64,000 nucleotides of DNA from Acidovorax sp. Its GTDB lineage: Bacteria; Pseudomonadota; Gammaproteobacteria; Burkholderiales; Burkholderiaceae_C. Shown here piece by piece: positions 35,410 through 44,161 of this stretch. The stretch spans positions 49,751 through 113,750 of the forward strand of contig JAITLO010000012.1 in the NCBI GenBank assembly GCA_031277855.1. Direction: 5' to 3'. Position 1 is the first letter of the stretch. Every line of letters begins with the position of its first letter. A program made the translations under genes and the position numbers. The notes beneath the pieces are model-generated. The model was not told the origin of the DNA, searched no databases, and saw nothing but the letters and a program-made list of their open reading frames with translations.

Positions 35410-35529
35410 ATGACATATCGCCGCCAGAAGGACGTTCATGTGTGCGCATACATCCGTACCCGCAAGGGCCGCTTGGAGTATGTGTGTTCGCACTGGCGCT
35501 CCTCCCCCGGTCAAGCTGAGCTGTTCTAA
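35410..35529 (+). CDS. Possible 39-residue small protein
   Basis: ATG 35410 to TAA 35529, preceded by CGGAGG at good spacing. The product begins MTYRRQKDVHVCAYIRTRKG and ends SSPGQAELF; it is basic, with two cysteines and two histidines. I recognise no family. Its good ribosome site and its place in the accessory segment support it, its shortness argues for caution. Confidence 0.45.
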   Translation: MTYRRQKDVHVCAYIRTRKGRLEYVCSHWRSSPGQAELF

Positions 35530-35652
35530 GCATGCTTGCCCCCTGTAGCCTGCCCGGCTGAAAAGCTGGTGCCTGCCATTTCCGGCAGGGTTAAGCCTGA
35601 ACGCAATCCACGCTCAGGCTTCTTCAACCTAAGCTTTATAGGAGCCATAACT

Positions 35653-35877
35653 ATGGCCAAAACACACCATGTAGTACCTGCCGCTGGTGGCGGCTGGAAT
35701 GTCAAAGTAGGCGGTGGCGAACGCGCCATCAAACACACATCCACCAAGCAGGAAGCTGTCAACGTCGCACGCTCGATCAGCCGCAACCAAGGATCAGAGC
35801 TGCTCATCCATAACAAAGATGGCCGCATCGCTCAGAAAGACAGTCACGGGCCAGATCCTCGATCAATCAAGGGCTAA
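35653..35877 (+). CDS. DUF2188 small protein
   Basis: 74 residues beginning MAKTHHVVPAAGGGWNVKVGG, with the DUF2188 pattern (HVVPxxxGWxVK, AxxxARSISRNQGSELLIHNKDGRI, KDSHGxDP). Function unknown; such proteins are common on genomic islands. TAGGAG lies upstream and a terminator follows, so it is a stand-alone gene. Confidence 0.88.
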   Translation: MAKTHHVVPAAGGGWNVKVGGGERAIKHTSTKQEAVNVARSISRNQGSELLIHNKDGRIAQKDSHGPDPRSIKG

Positions 35878-35893
35878 TCACTATCTATTGGAG

Positions 35894-35926
35894 CGGCACG
35901 GGACATAGGGCCCCGTGCCGTTGTTT
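35894..35926 (+). terminator. Intrinsic terminator after DUF2188 gene
   Basis: CGGCACGGG (35894-35902) and CCCGTGCCG (35912-35920) followed by TTGTTTC. Confidence 0.75.
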
Positions 35927-36268
35927 CTCGCAGATCTGCTGCCTCTGCGCTAAATTGGCGCCACCACAAGAAAGCTGCTGCAAACACTCAATCGCGTTCG
36001 AATACGTTGAGAACCAGACCTCTTTGGTCAATTCAGGATCAACGATTACGCAGTTAAAAATGTGTTTTCGACTCCCTAAAACTAAACCGCGACTTTTTCG
36101 AGCCTTCACGCAGCTTCGGTCGACAGTCCTATCCACCACTTTTTTCTGCAAAGAGAACGCTTGCTTCTGAACATAGCTGGCAGATAAGCCTCCCGTTCGA
36201 ATCAGACTACGGCAAAGATCCAACAGGGCTGTGCCATACACCACAGTTGAACATCACACAGCGCCCTG
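35927..36268. other. Gene-poor AT-rich end of the accessory segment
   Basis: No supported gene. A minus-strand frame (35885-36244, 119 codons) is open but runs through the terminator at its 3' end, has no recognisable family and no good start site. Normal GC-rich coding resumes at 36269. Confidence 0.4.
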
Positions 36269-36850
36269 TCACCCCCGCCCCATGGCGTAGAACTCCGCAT
36301 TCGGCCGCATATTGGTCACATTGGCCAGGCGGTTGGACATGCCAAAGAAGGCGGACACGCCGGCCATGTCCCAGATGTCTTCATCGTCAAAGCCGTGTTG
36401 CTTGAGCAGCTCAAAGTCCGCCTCGCCCACCAGGTGGGCGTTGGCCGAGACCTTCATCGCAAAGTCCAGCATGGCTTTTTGGCGCGGGGTGATGTCGGCC
36501 TTGCGGTAGTTGGTGGCGATCTGGTCGGCCATCAGCGGGTTCTTGGCGCGTATGCGCAAGATGGCGCCGTGGGCAATCACGCAGTACTGGCACTGGTTCA
36601 CGGCGCTGGTGGCCACCACGATCATTTCGCGCTCGGCCTTGGTGAGCTTGCTGGGGCGCTCCATCAATGCGTCGTGGTAGGCAAAGAAGGCGCGGAACTC
36701 GTCGGGGCGGTGAGCCAGCGTTAAAAACACATTGGGGATAAAACCCGATTTTTCCTGCACGGCCACGATGCGGGCGCGTATGTCTTCGGGCATGTCTTCC
36801 AGCCGGGGAATGGGAAAGCGGCTGATGGCGGCGGTATCGCTGGGGTGCAT
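36269..36850 (-). CDS. Peroxidase-related / carboxymuconolactone decarboxylase family protein
   Basis: 193-residue AhpD-fold protein. The redox motif CQYCVIAH (with ATSAVN before it) matches the CxxC-xxxH active site of AhpD-like alkylhydroperoxidases; the N-terminal FPIPRLEDMPEDIRARI and C-terminal FFGMSNRLANVTNMRPNAEFY are typical of the longer 'peroxidase-related' subgroup. It follows the acuI-type gene by 55 bp on the same strand and may share its transcript and TetR control. Confidence 0.9.
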   Translation of the reverse strand: MHPSDTAAISRFPIPRLEDMPEDIRARIVAVQEKSGFIPNVFLTLAHRPDEFRAFFAYHDALMERPSKLTKAEREMIVVATSAVNQCQYCVIAHGAILRIRAKNPLMADQIATNYRKADITPRQKAMLDFAMKVSANAHLVGEADFELLKQHGFDDEDIWDMAGVSAFFGMSNRLANVTNMRPNAEFYAMGRG

Positions 36851-36905
36851 GTCTTGTCTCCTGTTGTCGATGCGATGGTAAAAAATCCTGGGGTTCTGGT
36901 GGCGC

Positions 36906-37889
36906 TTAGCGGTTCACGTCGACCACGATGCGGCCTCTGACGCGGCCTTGCAGCAGCTCGGCTGCCAGCGGAATCACCTGGGACAGCGGCAGCTCCTGGC
37001 TGATGGTGGCCAGCTTGTCCAGATCCAGATCACGGGCCAGTCGCTCCCAGGCCGCAATGCGGTCCGCACGCGGGCGCATCACGCTGTCTATGCCGGCCAG
37101 GGTCACGCCGCGCAGAATAAAGGGTGCCACGGTGGCGGGCAGGTCCATGCCGGCGGCCAGCCCACAGGCAGTGACCACGCCGCCATAGCGCGTGGTGGCG
37201 CAGAGATTGGCCAGCGTATGGCTGCCCACCACATCCACCGCGCCGGCCCAGCGCTCCTTGGCCAAAGGCTTGCCGGGCGCCGAGAACTGGGCGCGTGGCA
37301 GCACCTCGGCGGCGCCCAGGCTTTGCAGATAGGCTGCGTCCTCGGTGCGCCCGGTGACGGCAACCACTCTGTAACCCAGCTTGGCCAGGATGGCGATGGC
37401 CACACTGCCCACACCGCCTGCGGCGCCGGTCACGGCGATTTCACCATCGCCGGGTTGCAGGCCATGGCGCTCCAGCGCCATCACACAAAGCATGGCCGTA
37501 TAGCCCGCCGTGCCTATGGACATGGCTTGCTGCGGCGTCAGCCCGGCGGGCAGCGGAATCAGCCAGTCGCCCTTCAAACGTGCGCGCTGTGCCAGCCCTC
37601 CCCAATGGGCCTCGCCCACACCCCAGCCGTTGAGCAACACCCAGTCGCCTTTTTGGTAGCCGGCATGCGCGGAGTGTTCCACCTGGCCCACCAGATCGAT
37701 GCCGGGCACCATGGGGAACTGGCGCACCACGGGCGCCTTGCCGCTGATGGCCAGCGCGTCCTTGTAGTTCAAGGTGGAATGCGAGACACGCACCAGCACA
37801 TCGCCCTCAGGCAGCTGGGATTCATCCAGGCGCTGCAGCCCGGCCTGGTAGCCGCTGTCGTCCTTGGTGATCAAGATGGCTTGGAACAT
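36906..37889 (-). CDS. acuI: Acrylyl-CoA reductase-like MDR oxidoreductase (AcuI/YhdH)
   Basis: 327-residue zinc-independent medium-chain reductase. AcuI reduces acryloyl-CoA to propionyl-CoA with NADPH. Typical sequence: [65 protein letters not shown] and the nucleotide loop [23 protein letters not shown] precedes the start. The adjacent TetR gene resembles acuR, and an inverted repeat matching the one upstream of the TetR gene lies between the two, supporting local control. Symbol by family. Confidence 0.88.
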   Translation of the reverse strand: MFQAILITKDDSGYQAGLQRLDESQLPEGDVLVRVSHSTLNYKDALAISGKAPVVRQFPMVPGIDLVGQVEHSAHAGYQKGDWVLLNGWGVGEAHWGGLAQRARLKGDWLIPLPAGLTPQQAMSIGTAGYTAMLCVMALERHGLQPGDGEIAVTGAAGGVGSVAIAILAKLGYRVVAVTGRTEDAAYLQSLGAAEVLPRAQFSAPGKPLAKERWAGAVDVVGSHTLANLCATTRYGGVVTACGLAAGMDLPATVAPFILRGVTLAGIDSVMRPRADRIAAWERLARDLDLDKLATISQELPLSQVIPLAAELLQGRVRGRIVVDVNR

Positions 37890-37906
37890 CGACCCTCCTG
37901 TTTATT

Positions 37907-37921
37907 TAGACCTATCGTCTA
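37907..37921. promoter_or_regulatory. Putative AcuR-type operator before acuI
   Basis: TAGAC-CTATC-GTCTA, inverted repeat with 5-base spacer, 18 bases upstream of the acuI start. The same half-sites recur upstream of the TetR gene. Confidence 0.6.
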
Positions 37922-37937
37922 GTTAAAGGCAAAAAAA

Positions 37938-38576
37938 TCAGGCCCTGGGCAGACCCGAGAGAAAAAACCGTGCGAATGCGCTCAGCGGCTGGGCACTGCG
38001 CTCCAGCTTGGCCCGCAATACTGCGCCCTCCCAACCTATCCAAAAGGCCGTGGCCAGGGCCTGGCAATCGGCATGGGCGGCAATCTGCCCTTGTGACTGG
38101 GCGGCTTCCAGGCAAGCGGCCGTGCGCTGCTCCCAATCGACAAAGGTGGCTACCAGACTGGCGCGAAAAGATGTTGGCAGCGCCCCCATTTCCTGGCCCA
38201 GGTTGCCCACCAGACAGCCGCGCGTGAAGGCAAAGCGCTGCATGCCGGCCACCGCATCGGCGATAAAGCTTTCCAGCCTGGCCAGCGGGGCCAGTGCCTG
38301 GTTGCCCAGATGGCTGTCGAGCTTGTGCGCGAAGTAGCGCGCATAGCGTTCGATCAGCTCCAAGCCAAAGGCTTCCTTGCTGGTGAAGTAGTGATAGAAC
38401 GAGCCCTTGGGCACGTTCACCCGGCCCAGGATTTCGTCGATACCGGCGGCAGCAAAGCCTTTTTCGGTCAGCACCTCCAGGCCGGCGCGCACCAGCAGCT
38501 CGCGCGTATCCGCATCTTCCCCCCGGAGTTTGGGAGGCCGGCCGCGCCGTGGTTTGGAGCTGGGTGCGTGTTGCAT
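37938..38576 (-). CDS. acuR: TetR family regulator, AcuR-like
   Basis: 212 residues. N-terminal DNA-binding helices (LLVRAGLEVLTEKGFAAAGI, DEILGRVNVPKGSFYHYFTS) and a ligand-binding domain with RGCLVGNLGQEMGALP, characteristic of the AcuR/YxaF-like group. The protein begins with a basic stretch (RGRPPKLRG). Inverted repeats TAGAC/GTCTA lie both before this gene and before acuI, consistent with autorepression and repression of acuI. Confidence 0.88.
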   Translation of the reverse strand: MQHAPSSKPRRGRPPKLRGEDADTRELLVRAGLEVLTEKGFAAAGIDEILGRVNVPKGSFYHYFTSKEAFGLELIERYARYFAHKLDSHLGNQALAPLARLESFIADAVAGMQRFAFTRGCLVGNLGQEMGALPTSFRASLVATFVDWEQRTAACLEAAQSQGQIAAHADCQALATAFWIGWEGAVLRAKLERSAQPLSAFARFFLSGLPRA

Positions 38577-38586
38577 GCGGGAAATA

Positions 38587-38602
38587 TAGACCAGTCAGTC
38601 TA
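38587..38602. promoter_or_regulatory. Putative AcuR-type operator before acuR
   Basis: TAGAC-CAGTCA-GTCTA, inverted repeat with 6-base spacer, 11 bases upstream of the acuR ATG. Half-sites are identical to those at 37907. Confidence 0.6.
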
Positions 38603-38695
38603 ATTATTCAACCGCCATTCCCAGGGCAGACCTCCAGCCAGGCAAAAGAAAAGCCTGCTGCTTACAATTCCGGCACACGCATAACAAGGAATTTC

Positions 38696-39445
38696 ATGCC
38701 ATTCGCCGGACTGGGCCTGCACATCATCATTGCCATCTTCTTTGCCGTGCACGCCGTGCGCTCGGGGCAGAACAACTACTGGTTGTTCATCCTGCTGGCC
38801 TTTCCCTTCTTGGGCAGCGTGGTGTATTTTTTTGCAATCTACCTGCCCAACTCGCGCTTGCAGCGCCATGCGCGCCAGCTGACCAGCAGTGCCGTGCGGG
38901 CGCTGGACCCGCAGCGTGAAGTGCGTGAAGCCCAGGCCGCGTTTGACTACAGCCCCACCGCGCAAAACGAAATCCGCCTGGCCCAGGCCCTGCTGGCCAC
39001 CGGCCAGGCAGAGACTGCGCTGACCCACTTCGAGGCCAGCATGAAGGGCCCGTTTGCCAACGATCTGGACATACGCTGGGGCACGGCACAGGCGGCATAT
39101 GAGGCTGGTCAACCCAAGGTGGCACTGCGCCACCTGCAGGCCATTGCCCAGACCGATATCCACTACCGTGCCGAGCCCGTGGGCCTGCTGGTGGCCAAGT
39201 CCTATGCGGCCCTGGGCGACCAGGAGATGGCGCGCAAGTCTTTTGCGTTTGCCCACCAGCAGTCCAGCAGCTTCGACGTGACGGCCGAGTACGCCATCTG
39301 GGCCGCCGAGCAGGGCGACTGGATCACCGCCAAACAACTCCAGGCCGAGCTGGAAAAGTCCATGACCCATTGGGGCAGCCAGCAACGCAGCCTGAACCGC
39401 GAGCTGCTGCAGCGGCTGAAAACCGCTTTCGCCAAACAGCCCTGA
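38696..39445 (+). CDS. TPR-like protein with N-terminal membrane segments
   Basis: 249 residues. Two N-terminal helices (LGLHIIIAIFFAVHAV and YWLFILLAFPFLGSVVYFFA) as in phospholipase D-nuclease N-terminal-type anchors, then a cytoplasmic tetratricopeptide-like helical domain (AQNEIRLAQALLATGQAETA, ALRHLQAIAQ, VAKSYAALGDQEMARKSFAF). Function unknown, probably a scaffolding protein. AAGGA precedes ATG 38696. Confidence 0.85.
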   Translation: MPFAGLGLHIIIAIFFAVHAVRSGQNNYWLFILLAFPFLGSVVYFFAIYLPNSRLQRHARQLTSSAVRALDPQREVREAQAAFDYSPTAQNEIRLAQALLATGQAETALTHFEASMKGPFANDLDIRWGTAQAAYEAGQPKVALRHLQAIAQTDIHYRAEPVGLLVAKSYAALGDQEMARKSFAFAHQQSSSFDVTAEYAIWAAEQGDWITAKQLQAELEKSMTHWGSQQRSLNRELLQRLKTAFAKQP

Positions 39446-39447
39446 GC

Positions 39448-40923
39448 TTAGGCGCGGCCTTCATCGGCGACGTCCGGCCGCAGAAAGTGAAAACGCATCA
39501 GCGTGCGCTGCCGCGCGCTGGCATGGTCCACCACAGGCTGCGGATAGTCCCGCCCTAATTCCACCCCGCAGGCCTGCAGCTCCAGCGGCTTCATGCCGGC
39601 CGGAAAGTGGATGTGCTTATCGGGCAGGGGCGCCAGCTCGGGCACATAGCGGCGTATGAATTTGCCATTGGGGTCAAAACGCTGTGACTGCATGACCGGG
39701 TTGAAGATGCGAAACCAGGGCTGGGCATCGCAACCTGTCGATGCAGCCCACTGCCAGCCGCCGTTGTTGGCCGCCAGGTCGTAGTCGTTCAGGTGCTCGG
39801 CAAAAAAGCGCTCGCCCCGGCGCCAGTCAATGCCCAGGTCCTTGGTCAAAAAGCTGGCCACCACCATACGCAAGCGGTTGTGCATATAGCCGGTTTGCTG
39901 CAGCTGGCGCATGGCGGCATCCACCAGCGGGTAGCCGGTGCGCCCCTCGCACCAGGCCTGCCAGAGCGCGGGCGCATCGTCCCACAACACCCGGTCGTAT
40001 TCAGGGCGAAAGGACTGCGCCAGCACATGCGGGTGGTGCCACAGAATCATGAAATAAAAGTCGCGCCAGGCCAGCTCGGACAGCCAGGTCTGGGCGCCCT
40101 CATCCCCCTGCAACGCCCGCTGCTGGGCCAGTCTGGCCAGTTGGCGTATAGACACCGTGCCAAAACGCAGATGCACCGACAGATAGGACACGCCCTTGCG
40201 GCCCGGGAAATCCCGTGCCTGCTGGTAGGCCGCCATGCGCGGCAGAAAGTCGGCCAGCAACTGCTGCGCGCCCTGCATGCCCACAGGCATGGGCAGGGCC
40301 TTCAAATTGGTGGGCGCAAAGCCCAGGTCTTGCAGGCTGGGGATCGCCTCGCCCGCTGGCGGTGCGGCCAGGTGATCCGCATAGCGCTCCACCGGATAGG
40401 GGGTGAGCTGAAAACCATCGAGCTTTTGCAGCCAGGCACGCTTGTAGGGCGTGAACACGCTATAGGGCTGGCCCTGCTGGGTCAGCACTTCGTCACGGTC
40501 CAGCAGCACCTGGTCTTTGTAGTCGCTGAAAGCAATGCCCAGGTCCTGCAGCGCTTGGGCCACCTGCTTGTCCCGGGCCATGGCCTGGGGCTCGTAATCG
40601 CGGTTGGTCAGCACCTCTTGCACGCCCAATTCACGCGCCAGCTTCGGCACACATTCAGCGGCCACGCCGTGGCGCACGATCAGGCCGCCGCCCTCTGCCC
40701 CGCTGCGCGCTGCCAGGGCCTGCAGCGCAGCATGCAGTTGCAGCACGCTGGCGTGGATGAACTCCACGCGCCGGTCCTGCCGACTGGGCAGGGCATCCAG
40801 AATTTCGGTGTCGAAAACAAAGGCGCAATACACCCGCTCAAAGCGGCGCAGTGCATGGTAGAGCGCGGCATGGTCATCACAGCGCAGATCGCGCCGCAGC
40901 CACACCAGGGCGGAAGCAGTCAT
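39448..40923 (-). CDS. phrB: Deoxyribodipyrimidine photolyase (class I)
   Basis: 491-residue light-dependent DNA repair enzyme that splits pyrimidine dimers using FAD. The antenna domain starts ALVWLRRDLRCDDHAALYHA; the FAD/DNA region shows TGYPLVDAAMRQLQQTGYMH, NRLRMVVASFLTKDLGIDW, EHLNDYDLAANNGGWQWAAS and FNPVMQSQRFDPNGKFIRRY. The open frame continues upstream to 41706, but ATG 40923 begins the conserved domain and the rest overlaps other genes. It is convergent with the TPR gene, 2 bp apart. Confidence 0.95.
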   Translation of the reverse strand: MTASALVWLRRDLRCDDHAALYHALRRFERVYCAFVFDTEILDALPSRQDRRVEFIHASVLQLHAALQALAARSGAEGGGLIVRHGVAAECVPKLARELGVQEVLTNRDYEPQAMARDKQVAQALQDLGIAFSDYKDQVLLDRDEVLTQQGQPYSVFTPYKRAWLQKLDGFQLTPYPVERYADHLAAPPAGEAIPSLQDLGFAPTNLKALPMPVGMQGAQQLLADFLPRMAAYQQARDFPGRKGVSYLSVHLRFGTVSIRQLARLAQQRALQGDEGAQTWLSELAWRDFYFMILWHHPHVLAQSFRPEYDRVLWDDAPALWQAWCEGRTGYPLVDAAMRQLQQTGYMHNRLRMVVASFLTKDLGIDWRRGERFFAEHLNDYDLAANNGGWQWAASTGCDAQPWFRIFNPVMQSQRFDPNGKFIRRYVPELAPLPDKHIHFPAGMKPLELQACGVELGRDYPQPVVDHASARQRTLMRFHFLRPDVADEGRA

Positions 40924-41021
40924 GGGAATATTGAAGCACAGGACAGCAAGGCCAGCGCTGTCTTGCCCGGCATCACCGCAGCACTTGGGGTACAAGCACA
41001 CAAAACCCTGAAAATGGCGCC

Positions 41022-41345
41022 ATGAGCATTGTTGTTTACTACCTGCAAAACACCTGTCCCGAGGGCGAGGAGCCGGCCTGGCTGCCGCACTGCCTGCCTT
41101 ATACCGACGCCCAGATGAGCGAGGCCCTGGCCCAATGCCAGCGCCTGCGCGCCGACCCGCGCCATGCCCATGTGACCATCTCCTCGGAGCTGCGCGACAT
41201 GGTCGGCCCCGTGGGCGTGGCGGCCGTGGAAGATGGCTGCACCCCCGATGGTGAGCGCTATGACTGGAGCAAGGCCGGCCGTGCCGGCGCCAGTCGCAAA
41301 AATGCCCAGCAACCGCCGGTGCAGCGCAAGGATATGGATACCTGA
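41022..41345 (+). CDS. Conserved hypothetical protein
   Basis: 107-residue soluble protein, MSIVVYYLQNTCPEGEEPAW at the N-terminus and SSELRDMVGPVGVAAVEDG in the centre. I recognise no named domain. It is 22 bp upstream of the DUF697-like membrane protein gene and divergent from phrB, so it likely forms an operon with the former. Confidence 0.78.
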   Translation: MSIVVYYLQNTCPEGEEPAWLPHCLPYTDAQMSEALAQCQRLRADPRHAHVTISSELRDMVGPVGVAAVEDGCTPDGERYDWSKAGRAGASRKNAQQPPVQRKDMDT

Positions 41346-41367
41346 CGGAGCCGAAGGAGCCCTCACT

Positions 41368-42489
41368 ATGCACCGCACCACCCGCCGCATTCTGCTGGCC
41401 TTGTTGCTGGCTTTTCTGGCCTATATGGCCGTATTCACCGTGGCCATGGTGTCGCAGCTGGCCGATGCGGCCGACCGCATCCATGCCGGTGCGGGGCAAT
41501 GGACTTTTGTGGGCCTGCTGGGCTTGCTGGCCGTGGCCGTGCTGCTGCCCACGTTTTGGCTGCTGCGCCTGCCACCGGCCCTGAAGCCCCCCACCAGCAA
41601 CGACGCGGCCGCACAGGCGGCCTACCAAACCCGGCTGCGCCAGCACCTGGCGCGCAACCCGCACCTTGCCGATCAGCCCCTGGACAGCGAGGCCGATATG
41701 GCCCAAGCGCTACAGCGTCTGCAAGCCTTGGCCGAGGCCGAAACCCGTAGCCTGGCCACCACCGTGCTGACCAGCACCGCCCTGCTGCAAAACGGCAAGC
41801 TCGATGCCCTGGTGGTGCTGGCCACACAGATGCGCCTGGTATGGCGGGTGGCACGCATTTACGGCCTGCGCCCTTCGCTGCGCCAACTGGGCTATCTGTA
41901 TGGCAATGTGGGGGCCTGCATGTTGGTGGCCAGCAGCATGGACGCCATCGACTTTGCCGAGCTGGCCGCCCCGCTGGTGCAGGCCACCACACCGGCTGCC
42001 CTGGCCGGCGTGCCCGGCCTGGGCGCCGTGGGCAGTCTGCTGACTAATAGCCTGGCCAGCGGCGCCGCCAACGCCTTTTTGACGCTGCGCGTGGGCCTGG
42101 TGGCCCAGGCCTATTGCGCACCGCTGCTGCAGCCCGAGCGCGCCAGCGTGCGCCACAGCGCCACGGTGCGCGCCGCCGGCCAGTTGGGCCAGTTGGTGCG
42201 TGAGGTGGGCGGCCGCGTCAGCCAGGCCGTTTACGGCCGCATTCGCGATGCCGTCAGCCACACCGCCCAGTCCACCGTGAACAGCGTGCGTCAGGCTGGC
42301 CAGGGCGTGGCCTCCGCCACCAAAGACGCGGCACGCTCGGCGGCCAGCACCTCGGGCGCCTGGGTGGACCAGGCCACAGACAAGCTGCAGCAGGCCACAC
42401 TGCAGGTGGCCGACCACACGGCACGCGCCGTCGATGCAGTACAGCGCGGCACGCAAGCCACGGTGAAATCACTCAAGAAAAAGCCTTGA
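41368..42489 (+). CDS. DUF697/YcjF-like membrane protein
   Basis: 373 residues. Two N-terminal helices (ILLALLLAFLAYMAVFTVAM and FVGLLGLLAVAVLLPTFWLL), a cytoplasmic region, then a DUF697-type hydrophobic part (LVVLATQMRLVWRVARIYGL, LYGNVGACMLVASSMDAI, GSLLTNSLASGAANAFLTLR). A long amphipathic Ala/Thr/Val tail (about residues 275-373) looks like a helical rod. Function unknown. AAGGAG precedes the ATG. Confidence 0.82.
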   Translation: MHRTTRRILLALLLAFLAYMAVFTVAMVSQLADAADRIHAGAGQWTFVGLLGLLAVAVLLPTFWLLRLPPALKPPTSNDAAAQAAYQTRLRQHLARNPHLADQPLDSEADMAQALQRLQALAEAETRSLATTVLTSTALLQNGKLDALVVLATQMRLVWRVARIYGLRPSLRQLGYLYGNVGACMLVASSMDAIDFAELAAPLVQATTPAALAGVPGLGAVGSLLTNSLASGAANAFLTLRVGLVAQAYCAPLLQPERASVRHSATVRAAGQLGQLVREVGGRVSQAVYGRIRDAVSHTAQSTVNSVRQAGQGVASATKDAARSAASTSGAWVDQATDKLQQATLQVADHTARAVDAVQRGTQATVKSLKKKP

Positions 42490-42544
42490 AACACAGGCTG
42501 ATAAAGCTGAAGAAGCTATCAAACCATGAGCATCTGGCGCAGCG

Positions 42545-43909
42545 CTAGACCATGGGCTGCGTTGCTGGCCAGCGTACTTGCACACACAAACCGCCCAGAC
42601 TCTCGGAGCTATGCAGTGCCACCTGCGCGCCCTGGCGCTGGGCAATGGTTTGCACAATGGCCAGGCCCAGGCCGCTGCCCTGGATGCCGGAGGCCGCTGC
42701 GCCTTCGGCGCGCACAAAGCGTTCCAGCGCATGGGCGCGTTCGGCCTCGGGAATGCCGGGGCCGCTGTCTTCCACCGACAGCAGCACCGAGGCAGCTCCA
42801 TCCGCTGCAGAACATAACTCCAGGCGCACATCCACCTGCCCGCCCGCGGGCGTGTATTTAACGGCGTTGTCCACCAGATTGCGCAGCAGCACCTGCAGGC
42901 TGGCGGGCTCGGCCCGCACCCAGGCTGCGGCCGCGCTGCCCGTGCCCAGGCCCAGGTCCACGCCTTGGGCTTGGGCCTGGGCCGCCATATCGGCCAGTTG
43001 CTGGGCCACCAGGGGTGCCAGGTCCACCTGGGGCGCGGGCGTGGTGTTGCGTGCGCCCTGCTGTGCGTCTTCACGTGCCAGCAGCAGCAATTGGTCCACC
43101 AGCTGGGCCGCACGGTCTATGCCGGCGGCCAGCCGCTGCTGCGCCAACTGGCGCGTGGCCTCATCGGGCGCACGCTGCAGGCCTTGCAGCTGCAGCTTGA
43201 GTGCCTGCAGCGGCGAGCGCAGTGCATGGGCGGCATCGGCCACAAAATGCTGCTGGCTTTCAAAGGCCTGCTGCACGCGGGCAAACAGCAGGTTCAGCTC
43301 CTGCACCAGGGGTTGTACTTCCTGCGGCACATCGCCCTCCTGCACCGGTGCCAGCGAGGTGGCGTCGCGCCCGGCCAGCTCGCGGCGCACACGCTCCACC
43401 GGGCGCAGCGCATGGCCCACCACCCACCACACGGCCAGCGCCAGCAAGGGTGCCAGCAGCGCGATAGGCCACACCGTGCGCCAGGCCAGGGTGCGTGCCA
43501 TGTGGCTGCGCACCTGCAGGTCTTGTGCCACCTGGATCACCTGGGCCGGCGACTGCAGCGAAAACACGCGGTAAATGCTGCCGCGCACGCGCACATCGGC
43601 AAAGCCCAGCACGGCCATCTGCGGCAGGGCAGCGCCAAAGGCGGATTCAAAAATACGCAGGCCTTCATTGGTCCAGACCTGGACGATGAACTCATGGTTC
43701 TCATCTTCGGGCGGCAACAGCGGCGAGGCGGCACGCGCATCCACCGGCAGGCCCGCACGCAGCGCCAGCGCGGTCTGGCGCATCTGGTAGTCAAACAGCA
43801 GGTCGGCCTCTTCCAGTGCATTGCGATAGGCCAGCGCGCCCTGCAGCACCGCCGCCAACACAATGGCCAGCCCCATCAACACAATGAGCCGCAAGCGCAG
43901 CGAGGTCAT
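42545..43909 (-). CDS. Two-component sensor histidine kinase (QseC/PmrB/TctE type)
   Basis: 454-residue membrane kinase. N-terminal helix (LIVLMGLAIVLAAVLQGALA), periplasmic domain (about 30-140), second helix (VWPIALLAPLLALAVWWVV), HAMP linker, H box with His228 (FVADAAHALRSPL), N box NLVDNAVKYTP and G boxes (VEDSGPGIP, GSGLGLAIVQ). It follows its response regulator on the same strand after a 250-bp gap filled by repeat copy D. The signal sensed is unknown. Confidence 0.93.
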   Translation of the reverse strand: MTSLRLRLIVLMGLAIVLAAVLQGALAYRNALEEADLLFDYQMRQTALALRAGLPVDARAASPLLPPEDENHEFIVQVWTNEGLRIFESAFGAALPQMAVLGFADVRVRGSIYRVFSLQSPAQVIQVAQDLQVRSHMARTLAWRTVWPIALLAPLLALAVWWVVGHALRPVERVRRELAGRDATSLAPVQEGDVPQEVQPLVQELNLLFARVQQAFESQQHFVADAAHALRSPLQALKLQLQGLQRAPDEATRQLAQQRLAAGIDRAAQLVDQLLLLAREDAQQGARNTTPAPQVDLAPLVAQQLADMAAQAQAQGVDLGLGTGSAAAAWVRAEPASLQVLLRNLVDNAVKYTPAGGQVDVRLELCSAADGAASVLLSVEDSGPGIPEAERAHALERFVRAEGAAASGIQGSGLGLAIVQTIAQRQGAQVALHSSESLGGLCVQVRWPATQPMV

Positions 43910-44016
43910 AGCAATTTATCCATTCTTGATGATGCAGCGTTCCAATCGCTGGGACAGCCCCTCACCCCAGCCCGCACCCCAAAGGAGCAAGGGAGCTAGT
44001 CCAAAGCGCAGCGTAT

Positions 44017-44159
44017 AAAACTGGCGTGTCCCATACCAGAGCTGCCGAGCAAGGGCCTACGCCGGCCGCACCGCCCCGCAGCACAGGCAGCGTCCCCCTG
44101 CCCGCGAGCGCAGCTCGCGAAGAGCGGGGGGAAGGCGCCGCAGGCGACTCAGGGGGGTG
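44017..44159 (-). repeat. Dispersed intergenic repeat, copy D (divergent)
   Basis: Minus-strand copy starting CCCCCCTGAGTCGCC two bases past the response regulator stop and ending CCAGTTTT. The middle differs most from the other copies and is longer, with its own GC palindrome (GCGAGC/GCTCGC). Confidence 0.7.
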
Positions 44160-44161
44160 TT

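Noticed and set aside
35885..36244. 119-codon minus-strand open frame in the AT-rich segment
   Set aside because: No family, no start signal, and its 3' end runs through the DUF2188 terminator. Left as unlikely, not excluded.
40924..41706. Long N-terminal extension of the photolyase frame
   Set aside because: The conserved protein starts at 40923; the extension overlaps two plus-strand genes and is low complexity.
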